From assembly GCA_002433065.1 (NCBI GenBank), contig DJHK01000002.1, positions 1 to 47,490 of the forward strand: a stretch of 47,490 nucleotides of DNA. Direction: 5' to 3'. This DNA comes from Chloroflexi bacterium UBA6622 (GTDB taxonomy: Bacteria > Chloroflexota > UBA11872). Below are positions 25,170 through 34,302 of this stretch, piece by piece (the first letter of the stretch is position 1; each line of letters starts with the position of its first letter). The notes below the pieces were generated by a model. It was given only the letters and a program-made list of their open reading frames with translations, searched no databases and was not told the DNA's origin. A program made the position numbers and the translations under genes.

Positions 25170-26192
25170 ATGAGGGTCCTCGTAACCGGTGCGACCGGAC
25201 ATCTCGGTCCATACGTCGTGCAAGCACTGCAAGCTGATGGCCACCTCGTCAGGGCCCTCGTCCGTTCGTCGAGCGACCGAACCTGGCTGGAGACGAACGA
25301 GGTCGAACTTTTCGAAGGTGACATTCTTGACCCGTCGTCCCTTGAAGCAGCAGTTAGTGGGGTCGCTGCCGTCATTCACATGGCCGCACTACACGACTCA
25401 TGGGCCAAGCGTCGTCAGGATTTCGTCCGAATAAATGTTGAGGGCGCACTCAACGTTTTACACGCCTCAGAAACTGCGGGCCTTCGTCGGATGGTCTTTG
25501 TCAGTAGTGGTTCTACGATTGGGGAGGATGAAGATGCGATTGGCGACGAAACCACCGAGCGCCGCGATTATGCGCTGAGCGATTACGAACGTTCCAAGGT
25601 TCAAGCCGAAGCTACGTTGTTAGAGCACGCCGATACCATTGACCTCGTCATTGTAAATCCAGGAACCGTTTACGGGCCTGGAGACGCTTCAGGAACAGGC
25701 CAATCGCTGATCGGCGCCCTAACCGGTCGACTTGGTGTTTCCGTCGAGGCACCAGCTGCATGGGTATATGTCGAAGATGTTGCGCGTGGCATTGCTGCGG
25801 CGCTTATTCGGGGCCACCCGAATGAACGCTACATCCTCGCCGGTCAAAACTTATCGCGTATTACCTTCCTGCGTCATGCTGTTGATCTGGCGGGCCTGGA
25901 CACTGAGATTCGTCCGGCCTCAGCGTTAGCGTGGCAAGCATTTGCAACGCTTTATGGATTCGGCGCGATGGTGAGTCGAAACCGCCCACCTATCTCCCGA
26001 ACCGCGGTTCGGATTGCACTTCACGGGTGCCAGTTAAATGGGAGCAAGGCTCAACGCGAACTCGGTATCACCTACACGTCGATCGACGATGGTCTCGACG
26101 CCACCCTCGATTGGCTCCACGACACGGGACTGGTGGACTTACCGGAGGATGATGGCACCGACGCTGAGCCAAGGGCCAATGATTCCACCTGA
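25170..26192 (+). CDS. NAD-dependent epimerase/dehydratase (dihydroflavonol-reductase-like extended SDR)
   Basis: Extended SDR, 340 residues, acting on an unknown sugar or lipid substrate. It opens with RVLVTGATGHLGPYVVQAL (NAD-binding TGxxGxxG), has FEGDILDPSS, VIHMAALHDSWAK, and VFVSSGSTIGED. The catalytic YxxxK is probably YERSK, in the stretch DYALSDYERSKVQAE. VNPGTVYGPGD and a C-terminal substrate domain follow. HpnA/dihydroflavonol-4-reductase-like by overall pattern. It starts 6 bases after threonine aldolase and overlaps the methyltransferase by 14 bases. Confidence 0.87.
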   Translation: MRVLVTGATGHLGPYVVQALQADGHLVRALVRSSSDRTWLETNEVELFEGDILDPSSLEAAVSGVAAVIHMAALHDSWAKRRQDFVRINVEGALNVLHASETAGLRRMVFVSSGSTIGEDEDAIGDETTERRDYALSDYERSKVQAEATLLEHADTIDLVIVNPGTVYGPGDASGTGQSLIGALTGRLGVSVEAPAAWVYVEDVARGIAAALIRGHPNERYILAGQNLSRITFLRHAVDLAGLDTEIRPASALAWQAFATLYGFGAMVSRNRPPISRTAVRIALHGCQLNGSKAQRELGITYTSIDDGLDATLDWLHDTGLVDLPEDDGTDAEPRANDST

Positions 26193-26871
26193 CATCGAGG
26201 CTGACACGCGCGCCTACTACCGAGCGCGCGCCTCCGAATACCAAGAATGGATCCAGCGACAAGGTCGCTATGCACACGGCTCGGACGACGATGCGGACTG
26301 GAATCTCGAACTCGAGACGATCACCCAATTCGTCGAGTCACTCAGTATCGGATCTGTCTTTGAGATCGCATCCGGGACCGGCTGGTGGTCGCGCGTACTT
26401 GCACGCAATAACACGGTCTTTGCCTCGGATTATGCACCCGAGATGCTGGCCGAGGCTTGCCGACATGACACGCCCACCTTGCCGATTTACCGCTGCCGAG
26501 CTGACGCCTATCACCTACCACTCTCCACCGGCGCAGTTGACGCTTGCGCTTTCGGGTTTTGGCTCAGTCACGTACCGGTGCCGAGAGCTCCCGCATTCAT
26601 TCGTGAGGCCGCCCGACCAGTACGCCCGGGCGGCGAGCTTCTTGTAGTGGACTCCCGACAGGATCCCAAGGGCGGCGCCGCCGATCAGCACACCGGCGGG
26701 CCGCGTGTGCAACAACAACTTCGCCGACTCAATGACGGTCGCGAATACACCATCTGGAAAATCTACTGGACACCAGCCGACCTGCGGTTCCTGCTCAGCC
26801 TAGTATGCCGCCGTGTTGAGGTGATCCAGACGGACCGTTTCTTCATCGCAGCCCGCGGCACGGTTGTCTAA
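26179..26871 (+). CDS. Class I SAM-dependent methyltransferase
   Basis: A methyltransferase of about 230 residues with SAM motif I VFEIASGTGWWSRVLA, motif II (VFASDYAPEML), the DACAFGFWLSHVP strand and PGGELLVVDSR. The conserved SAM acidic residue is in ASDYA. The N-terminus ADTRAYYRARASEYQEW is typical of small-molecule methyltransferases. The start is unsettled: ATG 26179 has AAGGG 3 bases upstream; ATG 26149/26152 follow GGAGG too closely. The frame also extends back to 26038 inside the epimerase. Substrate unknown; last gene of the operon. Confidence 0.83.
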   Translation: MIPPDIEADTRAYYRARASEYQEWIQRQGRYAHGSDDDADWNLELETITQFVESLSIGSVFEIASGTGWWSRVLARNNTVFASDYAPEMLAEACRHDTPTLPIYRCRADAYHLPLSTGAVDACAFGFWLSHVPVPRAPAFIREAARPVRPGGELLVVDSRQDPKGGAADQHTGGPRVQQQLRRLNDGREYTIWKIYWTPADLRFLLSLVCRRVEVIQTDRFFIAARGTVV

Positions 26872-27026
26872 CCAACCCCCGACCACCGACGCACCCGACC
26901 TCACAAGCCTCCGTGATGCGCATTGGGTCGAAATACACGGACCAGGGCTTTCCGATACAGAAGATCTGCCAAGATATCGTCCAGCAGCACCAGGGCACTT
27001 CCAGATTCGGGAGGTGACCCAAACTG

Positions 27027-28175
27027 CTACCAGTTCGTGACCGACCCATCGGGTCGCGTCCAATGCGGAGCTTCCCAATGGCTCTCCGCAAGCTGACGGA
27101 CCGCCTCGAGATCAACATCAACCCCAAGGCCTGGAGTGTCGAGTACGGGATAGGCAGTACCGTCAAGCACAGGTCGCGTCGGAAACACCTGGTCGGTTGA
27201 TCCCTGAGTAAGATCCTCGGTCCGATCTTCAAGCCAGCTGAAGTTAGGCACCGCCGCACCAAAATGAACAGAGGCCGCTGTGCAAACTGGTCCAAGCGGA
27301 TTGTGTGGCATTAAGTCGATGTAGTGTGTTTCACACCATCCGGCTACCTTCATCGCCTCAGTGAAGCCCCCCACATTGCAAATATCCAGACGGGCAAAGT
27401 TGGTGAGTCCCTGCTCGATGTACGGCGCGAACTGCCACTTGCTGGAAAACTCTTCCCCAATAGCAAATGGAACATCCGTCATAGATCGAAGCGTGGCGTA
27501 TGCATTCGGACTTTCATCACGAATTGGCTCTTCCAGAAAATCGATCGTTCCAGCTGGCATTCGATGGCAATAAGAAGCCGCCTCTGCGACTGAAAGCCGA
27601 TGGTGATAATCCGGTCCAAGCACAGGGCCAGACCCTACCGCCTTACGCAGTTCGGTATGCCATTCAGCAGTCACCGCCAATGATGCCCGTGGGTCGAAAT
27701 GCATATCAGCGCTGTCAGGAACCTGGACCGACGTACGAATACATTGCCACCCATCGTCAACATAGCGCTTCACCTCATCGATAAGCGCGTCCAGGCTTTG
27801 CGCCTGCGTCGTGACGAAACACGGCACAAAATCCCGTTGGCGACCACCCAGCAACTGGTACACGGGCACGCTGAGACTCTTGGCCACGAGATCGTGCAGC
27901 GCGATATCGATAGCCGACATTGCCGCTGTAAGAACACGCCCACCCTCAAAATACTGGCTGCGATATACCTCCTGCCAGATTCGACCAATACGTCTCGGGT
28001 CCTGACCCAAGAGAAAATCCCGGAAATGAGCAACCGCGCCACCCACGGCCTGATCCCTCGTGCTCAGCCCGGCCTCTCCCCACCCGTAATAACCATTGTC
28101 TGATTCAATGCGCACAAGCTGTTGATTGCGAAAATCAGGATTGAACGTAAAAAACTGAATATCGGCTATTTTCAT
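27027..28175 (-). CDS. Enolase-superfamily mandelate racemase/muconate lactonizing enzyme, sugar-acid dehydratase-like (1)
   Basis: TIM-barrel enzyme of about 382 residues from ATG 28175, the usual MKI start. The capping domain shows NGYYGWGEAGLSTR and AMSAIDIALHDLVAKSLSVPVYQLLGG. In the barrel are LGPDYHHRLSVAEAASYC, FLEEPIRD, PFAIGEEFSSKW, and the C-terminal MPHNPLGPVCTAASVHF with the general-acid/base histidine. These features fit acid-sugar dehydratases of the galactonate/mandelate type rather than muconate cycloisomerase. The GTG at 28211 would extend it by 12 residues. It is divergent-tail to the methyltransferase operon, and followed upstream by the SDR on the same strand. Confidence 0.9.
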   Translation of the reverse strand: MKIADIQFFTFNPDFRNQQLVRIESDNGYYGWGEAGLSTRDQAVGGAVAHFRDFLLGQDPRRIGRIWQEVYRSQYFEGGRVLTAAMSAIDIALHDLVAKSLSVPVYQLLGGRQRDFVPCFVTTQAQSLDALIDEVKRYVDDGWQCIRTSVQVPDSADMHFDPRASLAVTAEWHTELRKAVGSGPVLGPDYHHRLSVAEAASYCHRMPAGTIDFLEEPIRDESPNAYATLRSMTDVPFAIGEEFSSKWQFAPYIEQGLTNFARLDICNVGGFTEAMKVAGWCETHYIDLMPHNPLGPVCTAASVHFGAAVPNFSWLEDRTEDLTQGSTDQVFPTRPVLDGTAYPVLDTPGLGVDVDLEAVRQLAESHWEAPHWTRPDGSVTNW

Positions 28176-28264
28176 GACGGAGACAGCATTCCTATGGACG
28201 TCACGCGTCACTCCATACTGCCAGCCCAGCGTTCACTCAACGAACAGGATCCGGGGCCGAGTGC

Positions 28265-29035
28265 CTACCAAACGGTAAAGCCACCATCTACGACGAGGTC
28301 GTGACCGGTTACATACGACGAGGCATCAGACGCAAGAAAAACCGCCGCACCTTGCAACTCGTCCACTTCAGCCATGCGGCCCATCGGAGTGTCCCGAGTC
28401 CAGATCGGTTGTGCCTCACGCGTGCGAGGCGCGTCAGCCATTTCAGTGCGGGTATACCCGGGGCTGAGGGTGTTTACCCGTACACCCAACGGCGCCCATT
28501 CAGCTGCAAGCGATTTCGTAAGTTGAACTAGGGCCGCCTTGGAGGAATTGTAGTGGGCCTGCATCTGCGGCCGGTTCGTCACATGCGCTGACATCGAAGC
28601 CAGATTAATGATTGAACCACTACCGGCCGCAATCATCACCCGTGCCTCAGCCTGTGTGCAAAAAAACGCGCCTTTGGTGTTGGTGTCATAAATCCAGTCC
28701 CAGTCCGCTTCAGACAGGTTCACCGAGTCAACCCAGTTGTTCACGCCCGCATTGTTACAAGCCACGTTGAGACTGCCCCATGTCTCAATAATCGTGGCCA
28801 CCACCCGCTGTACATCCTCGACCTTCGTTACATCGGCAGGTATTGCAAGTGCGCGGCCTCCCGCAGCCTCAATCGCTACAGCTGTCTCATCCAATGTCGA
28901 GGGGGTCCGTCCACATACCGCGACCGAAGCTCCCGCCTCAGCAAAACCAACAGCCAGGCCACGCCCAATACCTGTTCCAGCACCTGTCACCAGCGCCGTC
29001 ATTCCTTCAAGACTGAATGTCTCTAGAACTCCCAA
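28265..29035 (-). CDS. Short-chain dehydrogenase/reductase (gluconate 5-dehydrogenase-like)
   Basis: Classical SDR of about 256 residues. NAD(P)-binding TGAGTGIGRG, an NNAG motif (CNNAGVNNW), a serine in NLASMSAHV, catalytic YNSSK and the PG motif SPGYTRTEM are all present, closing with YVTGHDLVVDGGF. I start at TTG 29035, preceded by GAGGAAAGG at 8 bases; the open frame runs to 29092 without a ribosome site. Located 89 bases upstream of the dehydratase-like gene on the same strand, it may oxidise or reduce an intermediate of the same sugar-acid route. Substrate not determinable. Confidence 0.88.
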   Translation of the reverse strand: MGVLETFSLEGMTALVTGAGTGIGRGLAVGFAEAGASVAVCGRTPSTLDETAVAIEAAGGRALAIPADVTKVEDVQRVVATIIETWGSLNVACNNAGVNNWVDSVNLSEADWDWIYDTNTKGAFFCTQAEARVMIAAGSGSIINLASMSAHVTNRPQMQAHYNSSKAALVQLTKSLAAEWAPLGVRVNTLSPGYTRTEMADAPRTREAQPIWTRDTPMGRMAEVDELQGAAVFLASDASSYVTGHDLVVDGGFTVW

Positions 29036-29092
29036 CGGACAGGCCTTTCCTCGCCCCTGACTATCGGCGCACCGGGCAACCAGGCTGAACAC

Positions 29093-29486
29093 GACTTAAC
29101 CATCTTTCGTCGCCTGTTGTCGTAACGCCTCGCGGTCATTCTCACTCATGAAGTACTAAGGCCATTCTTTCACCTTCGGAAAGTTGTACCGACCTGGTGC
29201 ATCCGCATCAAATCCAAAACACGGTGGGCCGCCGGCCTGTGAACGGCCATAAGCAGCATCACCGGCATACCTCGAACCACACGTCGTCTCGAAACCAAAA
29301 AACTCCTGCGTTTCCGCCGTAAATAATAGAAGTTCCGGTGCCAACCACTAGCGTGCTAATGGACCGAACAGGGTACCGGACTGGGGCGAGGACGCGCTCC
29401 CCCCTCGATCCTCCCCGGCTCCTCATTGACGTTCAGGCATTTTACTGGCACGGTCCACCCAACCTGTGCACGTGTGAGTCCAATCC
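29093..29486. other. 394-base stretch with no confident gene
   Basis: Divergent region between the SDR and a Gfo/Idh/MocA gene. The minus strand holds a 62-codon open frame (29156-29344) ending FPKVKEWP and a 17-codon one starting MSENDREALRQQ near 29144, neither with a recognisable domain or strong ribosome site. These may be fragments of a lost gene. The right half is GC-rich and should carry the promoter of the plus-strand oxidoreductase, but I see no convincing -35/-10 pair. Confidence 0.45.
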
Positions 29487-30533
29487 ATGCTACGAGTAGG
29501 AATGATCGGCCTTGGCGGCATTGCTCGAGCTCACTGTGATGCCATCGCCGAACTTGATGGGGTATCCGTCGTTGCCTGTGCCGACCTTCTGCCCGCTCAG
29601 CGGGACGCATTTATGCAGAAATACGGCATTGCCAAGGGCTATCCCTCACACACCGAACTTCTCAAAGACCCTGACGTTGACGCAGTAGGCGTGGTCCTCG
29701 GCCATCACTTGCATCACCGACTGACGGTAGACGCCCTGAACGCGGGCAAGCATGTCCTCGTGGAAAAACCCATGGCTCTCAGCCTTGAACAATGCGACGA
29801 CATGATTGCGGCCGCCCGCACGAACGGGAAGAAGCTCATGGTCGGCTTCACCAATCACTTTTTGCCCGTGAACATCAAAGCCAAAGAAATCCTCGATTCG
29901 GGCAAGCTTGGCCCCCTGATCACCATCGTCAGCTACATGTCAAAAAACTGGGGTGTGGCCAAACGGCGTCCGCAGTACCGGAGCCGGTACCACGGCGGCG
30001 GGATGTGGCTGTCCAATGGCGTCCACGTTGCAGATCGTGTCACCTGGTTTATGGGCTCCCAGGCCATGTCGGTGTCCGCCGCTATCGGCACGCGGGCGCA
30101 CTACCAGGCCGGCGACGATTCTGCGACCGCGTTCATCCGCTACAAGAACGGCCTTGCGGGAGTTGTTGTGAGTGTCGGGTATGCCGACGGCGGGCCTGAT
30201 CACAGCACGCAGATTATCTGCGCCAACGGGAGTCTACGGGTCGGCTGGGGCGAAGACCGCGGTTTGTGGGTTGGGCAAAACGACAAATGGGAAGCCGTCG
30301 AGTTTGAAAGCTGGCCGCACAACATGCGGCTGGAATGGGCCCGGTTTGCTCATGCGATCGAACAAAACATTGAAACGCCGGTACCCGGCGAGTACGGCCG
30401 CCACATTCAAGAAATCCTATTGGCTGCCGAGGAATCCGCCATGACACACACCGAGACTGTTCTGCCGTCTGGCTTGAACTGGTCCTACCAGGCTACCGGC
30501 GAGCCAATTCATGTCGACCATGGATGGGTATAA
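29487..30533 (+). CDS. Gfo/Idh/MocA-family oxidoreductase
   Basis: NAD(P)-dependent sugar or inositol dehydrogenase family, 348 residues. Rossmann motif LRVGMIGLGGIARAH, DVDAVGVVLGHHLHHRLTVD, VLVEKPMALSLEQ (catalytic EKP), then YHGGGMWLSNGVHVADRVTW containing the H residue of the second domain. It overlaps none of its neighbours but is 3 bases from the aldo/keto reductase start, so they form an operon. The combination of a MocA-type dehydrogenase with an aldo/keto reductase suggests interconversion of a keto-sugar. Confidence 0.92.
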   Translation: MLRVGMIGLGGIARAHCDAIAELDGVSVVACADLLPAQRDAFMQKYGIAKGYPSHTELLKDPDVDAVGVVLGHHLHHRLTVDALNAGKHVLVEKPMALSLEQCDDMIAAARTNGKKLMVGFTNHFLPVNIKAKEILDSGKLGPLITIVSYMSKNWGVAKRRPQYRSRYHGGGMWLSNGVHVADRVTWFMGSQAMSVSAAIGTRAHYQAGDDSATAFIRYKNGLAGVVVSVGYADGGPDHSTQIICANGSLRVGWGEDRGLWVGQNDKWEAVEFESWPHNMRLEWARFAHAIEQNIETPVPGEYGRHIQEILLAAEESAMTHTETVLPSGLNWSYQATGEPIHVDHGWV

Positions 30534-30536
30534 CTC

Positions 30537-31472
30537 ATGAGTGCCCTTGAACAGCGCCAACTTGGTAAGACCGACCTACGGCCCACTCGCCTTGCTCTGG
30601 GCGCCGCCCACATGGGTGGACTCGCCCATCCAATCACCCCTGCCGAGGCACGTGACACCATCGATCGAACCTACGCCCTTGGCATTCGCCATCTCGATAC
30701 GTCCCCGCTCTATGGACGCAGCCAGGAATTCGTCGGGCTGGCGCTCCAAGATCTCCACCTGCCTGACCTGACAATCTCAACAAAAGTAGGATCGCATCCG
30801 GAGCGCAAGTCCAGTTACACAGCGGAGGATATTCGGTGGTCCCTAGACGACAGCTCCCGATTACTCGGTCGCGATCGGTTTGATCTCGTACTCATTCACG
30901 ACCCACCCGAGATGGCACCGGTCATGGCTGACGGCGATGGATTTGACGCACTGGATGCGCTTCGCGACGAGGGACGGCTAGGGGCAATCGGTCTCGGCGT
31001 CCGCGATCTCAACTTCCACCGTGAGGCTATTGACGCAGGCCGTGTCGATGCAATTCTTCCGTATGCTGACTACAACCTAGTCCGCCGAACAGCTGTGCCC
31101 CTGATGAAGCATGCTAGGGCGAACGGAGTCGGCGTGATTCTGGGTTCCCCTCAAATGCAAGGCCTGTTGGCACACGGTGATCCAATGATCGCGTTGAAAA
31201 TACGAGCCTATCGGGATTGGTATAGCTCCGAAGATATTCAGGGAGCCCTGGACTGGTACACGTGGTGTCGGGATCGAGATGTCGACCTTCGCCATCTAAA
31301 CATGCAATTTGTTCTCGCAACCGACGATGTCGATGTCGTCCTTACTGGAGCAGCATCCGTCTACGAGATCGAAGCCAACGTTCAGGAAGCAACCAAGCCG
31401 GTCCCTGATGATGTCTGGGCTGAAGCGCTAGATCGTGTCGCAGAACTCGACGACCGGTCATCCCCAGCCTAA
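30537..31472 (+). CDS. Aldo/keto reductase
   Basis: NADPH-dependent carbonyl reductase, 311 residues, TIM barrel. Catalytic residues can be followed: Asp and Tyr in HLDTSPLYGRSQE, Lys in ISTKVGSHP, His in VLIHDPPE. The late TGAASVYEIEANVQEA segment resembles the cofactor-binding end of the family, close to L-fucose dehydrogenase/D-threo-aldose 1-dehydrogenase-like members. It begins 3 bases after the MocA-type gene. Function inferred: oxidation or reduction of an aldose in the catabolic cluster. Confidence 0.9.
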   Translation: MSALEQRQLGKTDLRPTRLALGAAHMGGLAHPITPAEARDTIDRTYALGIRHLDTSPLYGRSQEFVGLALQDLHLPDLTISTKVGSHPERKSSYTAEDIRWSLDDSSRLLGRDRFDLVLIHDPPEMAPVMADGDGFDALDALRDEGRLGAIGLGVRDLNFHREAIDAGRVDAILPYADYNLVRRTAVPLMKHARANGVGVILGSPQMQGLLAHGDPMIALKIRAYRDWYSSEDIQGALDWYTWCRDRDVDLRHLNMQFVLATDDVDVVLTGAASVYEIEANVQEATKPVPDDVWAEALDRVAELDDRSSPA

Positions 31473-31476
31473 GCAC

Positions 31477-32619
31477 TTACTGATCAACCACCGCACCGTC
31501 GCGTCCGAGCCGCGTGTCAATCTCGCGGTAGAGATATGGCGCTTTTTCAGCGGCATCAGGCTTGATGGTCACACCAATGCCAGGCCGATCGGTGAGACGG
31601 ATATATCCCTCCCCATCATGCGGATGAACACCATCCACAATGTCACTCTTGGGTGGCACATCCTCGCCTAGAGGCAGTTCCTGCAACGCAAAGTTTGGGA
31701 TGGAGGCTGCAATCTGTAGACAGGCCGCCGTGCTGACCGGGCTTAGTGGATTGTGCGGAACAACCCCCACGTGTCGCGCCTCGGCCAGCGCCGCAATCTT
31801 TTTCGCACCGGATATCCCGCCGACAAGGCAAACATCCGGCCTCACATACTGCACCGCATCACGCCGAAGAGCCATATCAAAATCCCATAACGAGCTGTAG
31901 CGTTCGCCGGTCGCAATGGGAATGTTGATCTTTGAGGCCACGTAGGCCATCTCGTCCAGATTGTCCGGCGTGACCGGGTCTTCAAAGAAGTAGGGCGTGT
32001 ACTTCTCGATACCCCGACCAAGCTGGACAGCCTCGGCCGGAGTCATTCGACGATGAATTTCAATACAGAGATCAACCTCAACGCCGGCTGCTTCTCGATA
32101 TAACCGTACCGCCTCGATGGCATCAGTGATCTTGTCCACATGTGTCTTGAAATATGGAACATCGTGCTCCTCATCAAGGAACGGCGTAAGGTGGCCAACC
32201 GCGGTATAGCCCGCGGCTCGCGCGTCACTCACCCCCTGCACCAACGCGTCTCGCTGATCCCCAAACACGTGGTAGTACACACGACATCGGTCGCGGACAC
32301 GACCACCCAACAATTGATACACAGGAACTTCAAAGTACTTGCCCGCAATGTCCCATAACGCAATATCGATCGCACTGAGCGCTCCCATGACCGCTGCCCC
32401 ACGAAATGCGCTCCACCGGTACATGTACTGCCAGTGGTGCTCGATACGAAGCGGGTCTTCGCCGACGAGGTATCGACCCATTTTTTCTATAGCCGCACCG
32501 GAGGCTTCCAAAAACCCCCACGCGCCAGATTCACCCACACCTACCAGTCCATTGTCGGTGTGAACCTGAACGAGCAAGTATCGATCCAGAAACAGCGGCT
32601 CGACTTTGGTGATTTGCAT
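31477..32619 (-). CDS. Enolase-superfamily sugar-acid dehydratase-like (2), galactonate dehydratase-type
   Basis: Second enolase-superfamily gene of the island, about 380 residues from ATG 32619 (GGAG 6 bases upstream; the frame to 32658 adds a spurious 13 residues). Motifs: LLVQVHTDNGLVGVGESG, LSAIDIALWDIAGKYFEV, PVYQLLGG, CIEIHRRMTPAEAVQLG, FFEDPVTPDNLDEM, IPIATGERYSSLWDF, RPDVCLVGGISGAKKI, and VPHNPLSPVSTAACLQ with the active histidine. The pattern is that of the D-galactonate/manno-type acid-sugar dehydratases. Overlaps the next gene's upstream open frame but not its likely ATG. Confidence 0.91.
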   Translation of the reverse strand: MQITKVEPLFLDRYLLVQVHTDNGLVGVGESGAWGFLEASGAAIEKMGRYLVGEDPLRIEHHWQYMYRWSAFRGAAVMGALSAIDIALWDIAGKYFEVPVYQLLGGRVRDRCRVYYHVFGDQRDALVQGVSDARAAGYTAVGHLTPFLDEEHDVPYFKTHVDKITDAIEAVRLYREAAGVEVDLCIEIHRRMTPAEAVQLGRGIEKYTPYFFEDPVTPDNLDEMAYVASKINIPIATGERYSSLWDFDMALRRDAVQYVRPDVCLVGGISGAKKIAALAEARHVGVVPHNPLSPVSTAACLQIAASIPNFALQELPLGEDVPPKSDIVDGVHPHDGEGYIRLTDRPGIGVTIKPDAAEKAPYLYREIDTRLGRDGAVVDQ

Positions 32620-32709
32620 AGGAACTCCAAACAAGGTGCGTGCACATATCGTACGCACCGCGACCGTCTATGGCACGCTCCGTCCATCGGCGACCGCGAG
32701 CCCCTTGCT

Positions 32710-33747
32710 ATGGAATCCAGATATCTTGTTTCACATTCCCCCGGATCAATTGAACTAGCGACACAGGACATCAACGATCCGGCCCCTGGCGAAGTCCTTG
32801 TCTGGAACCGACTCACCGCCATGTCGCCCGGTACAGAACGGGCCGCACTGCTCGATATGCCGAATACACCGGCAAGTGGGTGGCCCCGATATGTCGGGTA
32901 TAGCGGCGTCGGGGATGTTGTGGCGGTTGGAGACGGCGTGGATCTTCCGGTTGGAAGCCGGGTTCTCACCAGAGAACGCCACGCCTCTGTTGTCTGCACC
33001 ACCGCTGAGCGGATCAAGCTCATCGATGATGCGGTACCAGACGAGGACGCCGCCTTTCACGTACTGCTACAAATTACCCTGCAAGGGGTTCGAAAGGCCC
33101 GGATCGAGATTGGTGAAACAGTCCTGATTATCGGCGCAGGCCTGATCGGCTCGTTAGCCGCCCAGTACGCCTATGCCGCCGGCGCGGCACAGGTTCTTGT
33201 CGCTGACACGGATCCTGTACGCAGGAAATTGTTAGAGCCCATTACGGGACTGACGGCCGTTGATCCAACAACTCTGGAAGCTTTAGATGTGACATCACCC
33301 GAAGGCCGAGACCGAATCACCAAAGATCCACCAGGAGGTCCATCCGTCGTCATCGAGTGCACTGGATCTCCTGCCCCGATCACCACCGCCTTTGAGATGG
33401 CCGGTCACCTCGCTCGAGTTGTGTTATTAGCAAGTACACGAGGTACGACTGACAACGTGAACTTTTATCGCTATGTGCACAAGAAAGGCCTCACGATCAT
33501 TGGAGCCCACGACTCAATTCGTCCCCATGATCGAGAGAGCGATCCCACAACCGAGACAATACCGACGCTCTGGTCATCCCGACGTGATGTAGACGCTGCG
33601 ATGGCCATGCTGGCCTCAGGAAGACTGTCCGTAGCTCCACTGATCACACATCGAATCATGCCGGACGACTATGAAACCGCCTACGAGCTCCTGTTTACGT
33701 CAGATCCTTCGCTCGTCGGTTGTCTTTTCGACTGGAGTGACGGCTAA
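32710..33747 (+). CDS. Zinc-less medium-chain alcohol dehydrogenase-like protein
   Basis: MDR-superfamily NAD(P)-dependent oxidoreductase of 345 residues from ATG 32710. It has the N-terminal barrel with MSPGTERAALL and RYVGYSGVGDVVAVGDGV, and the Rossmann motif VLIIGAGLIGSLAAQYA followed by VADTDPVRRK. The usual catalytic-zinc cysteine and GHE motif are absent, placing it among the 'bi-domain'/zinc-independent MDR proteins. The frame runs upstream to 32434 only as antisense overlap with the dehydratase. Divergent from the dehydratase across 90 bases. Substrate unknown. Confidence 0.82.
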   Translation: MESRYLVSHSPGSIELATQDINDPAPGEVLVWNRLTAMSPGTERAALLDMPNTPASGWPRYVGYSGVGDVVAVGDGVDLPVGSRVLTRERHASVVCTTAERIKLIDDAVPDEDAAFHVLLQITLQGVRKARIEIGETVLIIGAGLIGSLAAQYAYAAGAAQVLVADTDPVRRKLLEPITGLTAVDPTTLEALDVTSPEGRDRITKDPPGGPSVVIECTGSPAPITTAFEMAGHLARVVLLASTRGTTDNVNFYRYVHKKGLTIIGAHDSIRPHDRESDPTTETIPTLWSSRRDVDAAMAMLASGRLSVAPLITHRIMPDDYETAYELLFTSDPSLVGCLFDWSDG

Positions 33748-33750
33748 CAC

Positions 33751-34257
33751 TTATGAACGCTCGTCGTGATCAAGACGCTGCATATAGTGAATCTGGCGAG
33801 CGATCTCGGTGAACCCAAAACTTGGATAGAGAGTCTGTCCTTGTTTGTTTTGTACGAGCGTTTCGATCTTTGCCACACGCATACCGTTGGCCCGAAAATG
33901 TTCGAGCGCCCGGGCAATTAGTGTGGATCCAATCCCACGACGTCGCAACCGAGCATCGACCGCCATATTGGGAATGTGACCAACACCTGTTTCCCGCACA
34001 GGACGAGTCGTGATATAGCCCACAACATCACTTCCTAAAACCGCCACAAAGTGATCGGCCGGCGCATCCTCAAGCTCTCGCTGCACCGCCAGCCATTTAC
34101 GCGTCTGCCAATCTGGCGAGGAATCAATCCCGAGCAGGCGATCAGCATTTTGATCAATGCTTACACCATCAAACCCCTCGAGCGTCAACTCCCGAATCCG
34201 TTGGGCGTCACCATGCTCGTACCCACGAACATTCAGCCCATCGACGCTAAGCTTCAT
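33751..34257 (-). CDS. GNAT-family N-acetyltransferase
   Basis: A 168-residue acetyltransferase. The acetyl-CoA binding loop is recognisable in GHIPNMAVDARLRRRGIGSTL (R-x-x-G-x-G type), followed by LIARALEHFRANGM and an alpha4-beta7 tail with LYPSFGFTEIARQ. The acceptor is unknown. ATG 34257 starts the MKLSVDGLNVRG segment; the GTG three codons upstream is an alternative. It lies convergent with the MDR gene and 45 bases downstream of the M20 peptidase on the same strand. Confidence 0.88.
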   Translation of the reverse strand: MKLSVDGLNVRGYEHGDAQRIRELTLEGFDGVSIDQNADRLLGIDSSPDWQTRKWLAVQRELEDAPADHFVAVLGSDVVGYITTRPVRETGVGHIPNMAVDARLRRRGIGSTLIARALEHFRANGMRVAKIETLVQNKQGQTLYPSFGFTEIARQIHYMQRLDHDERS

Positions 34258-34302
34258 CAGGACCACTCGTCCGAACGCAGCCTCGATTAGCGATGTGACG
34301 CA

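Noticed and set aside
26843..27295. Minus-strand 150-codon frame between methyltransferase and dehydratase
   Set aside because: It is mostly a second frame of the dehydratase gene and has no domain or start signal.
32434..32709. N-terminal extension of the zinc-less MDR frame
   Set aside because: It runs antisense over the dehydratase gene, while ATG 32710 begins the recognisable MDR fold.
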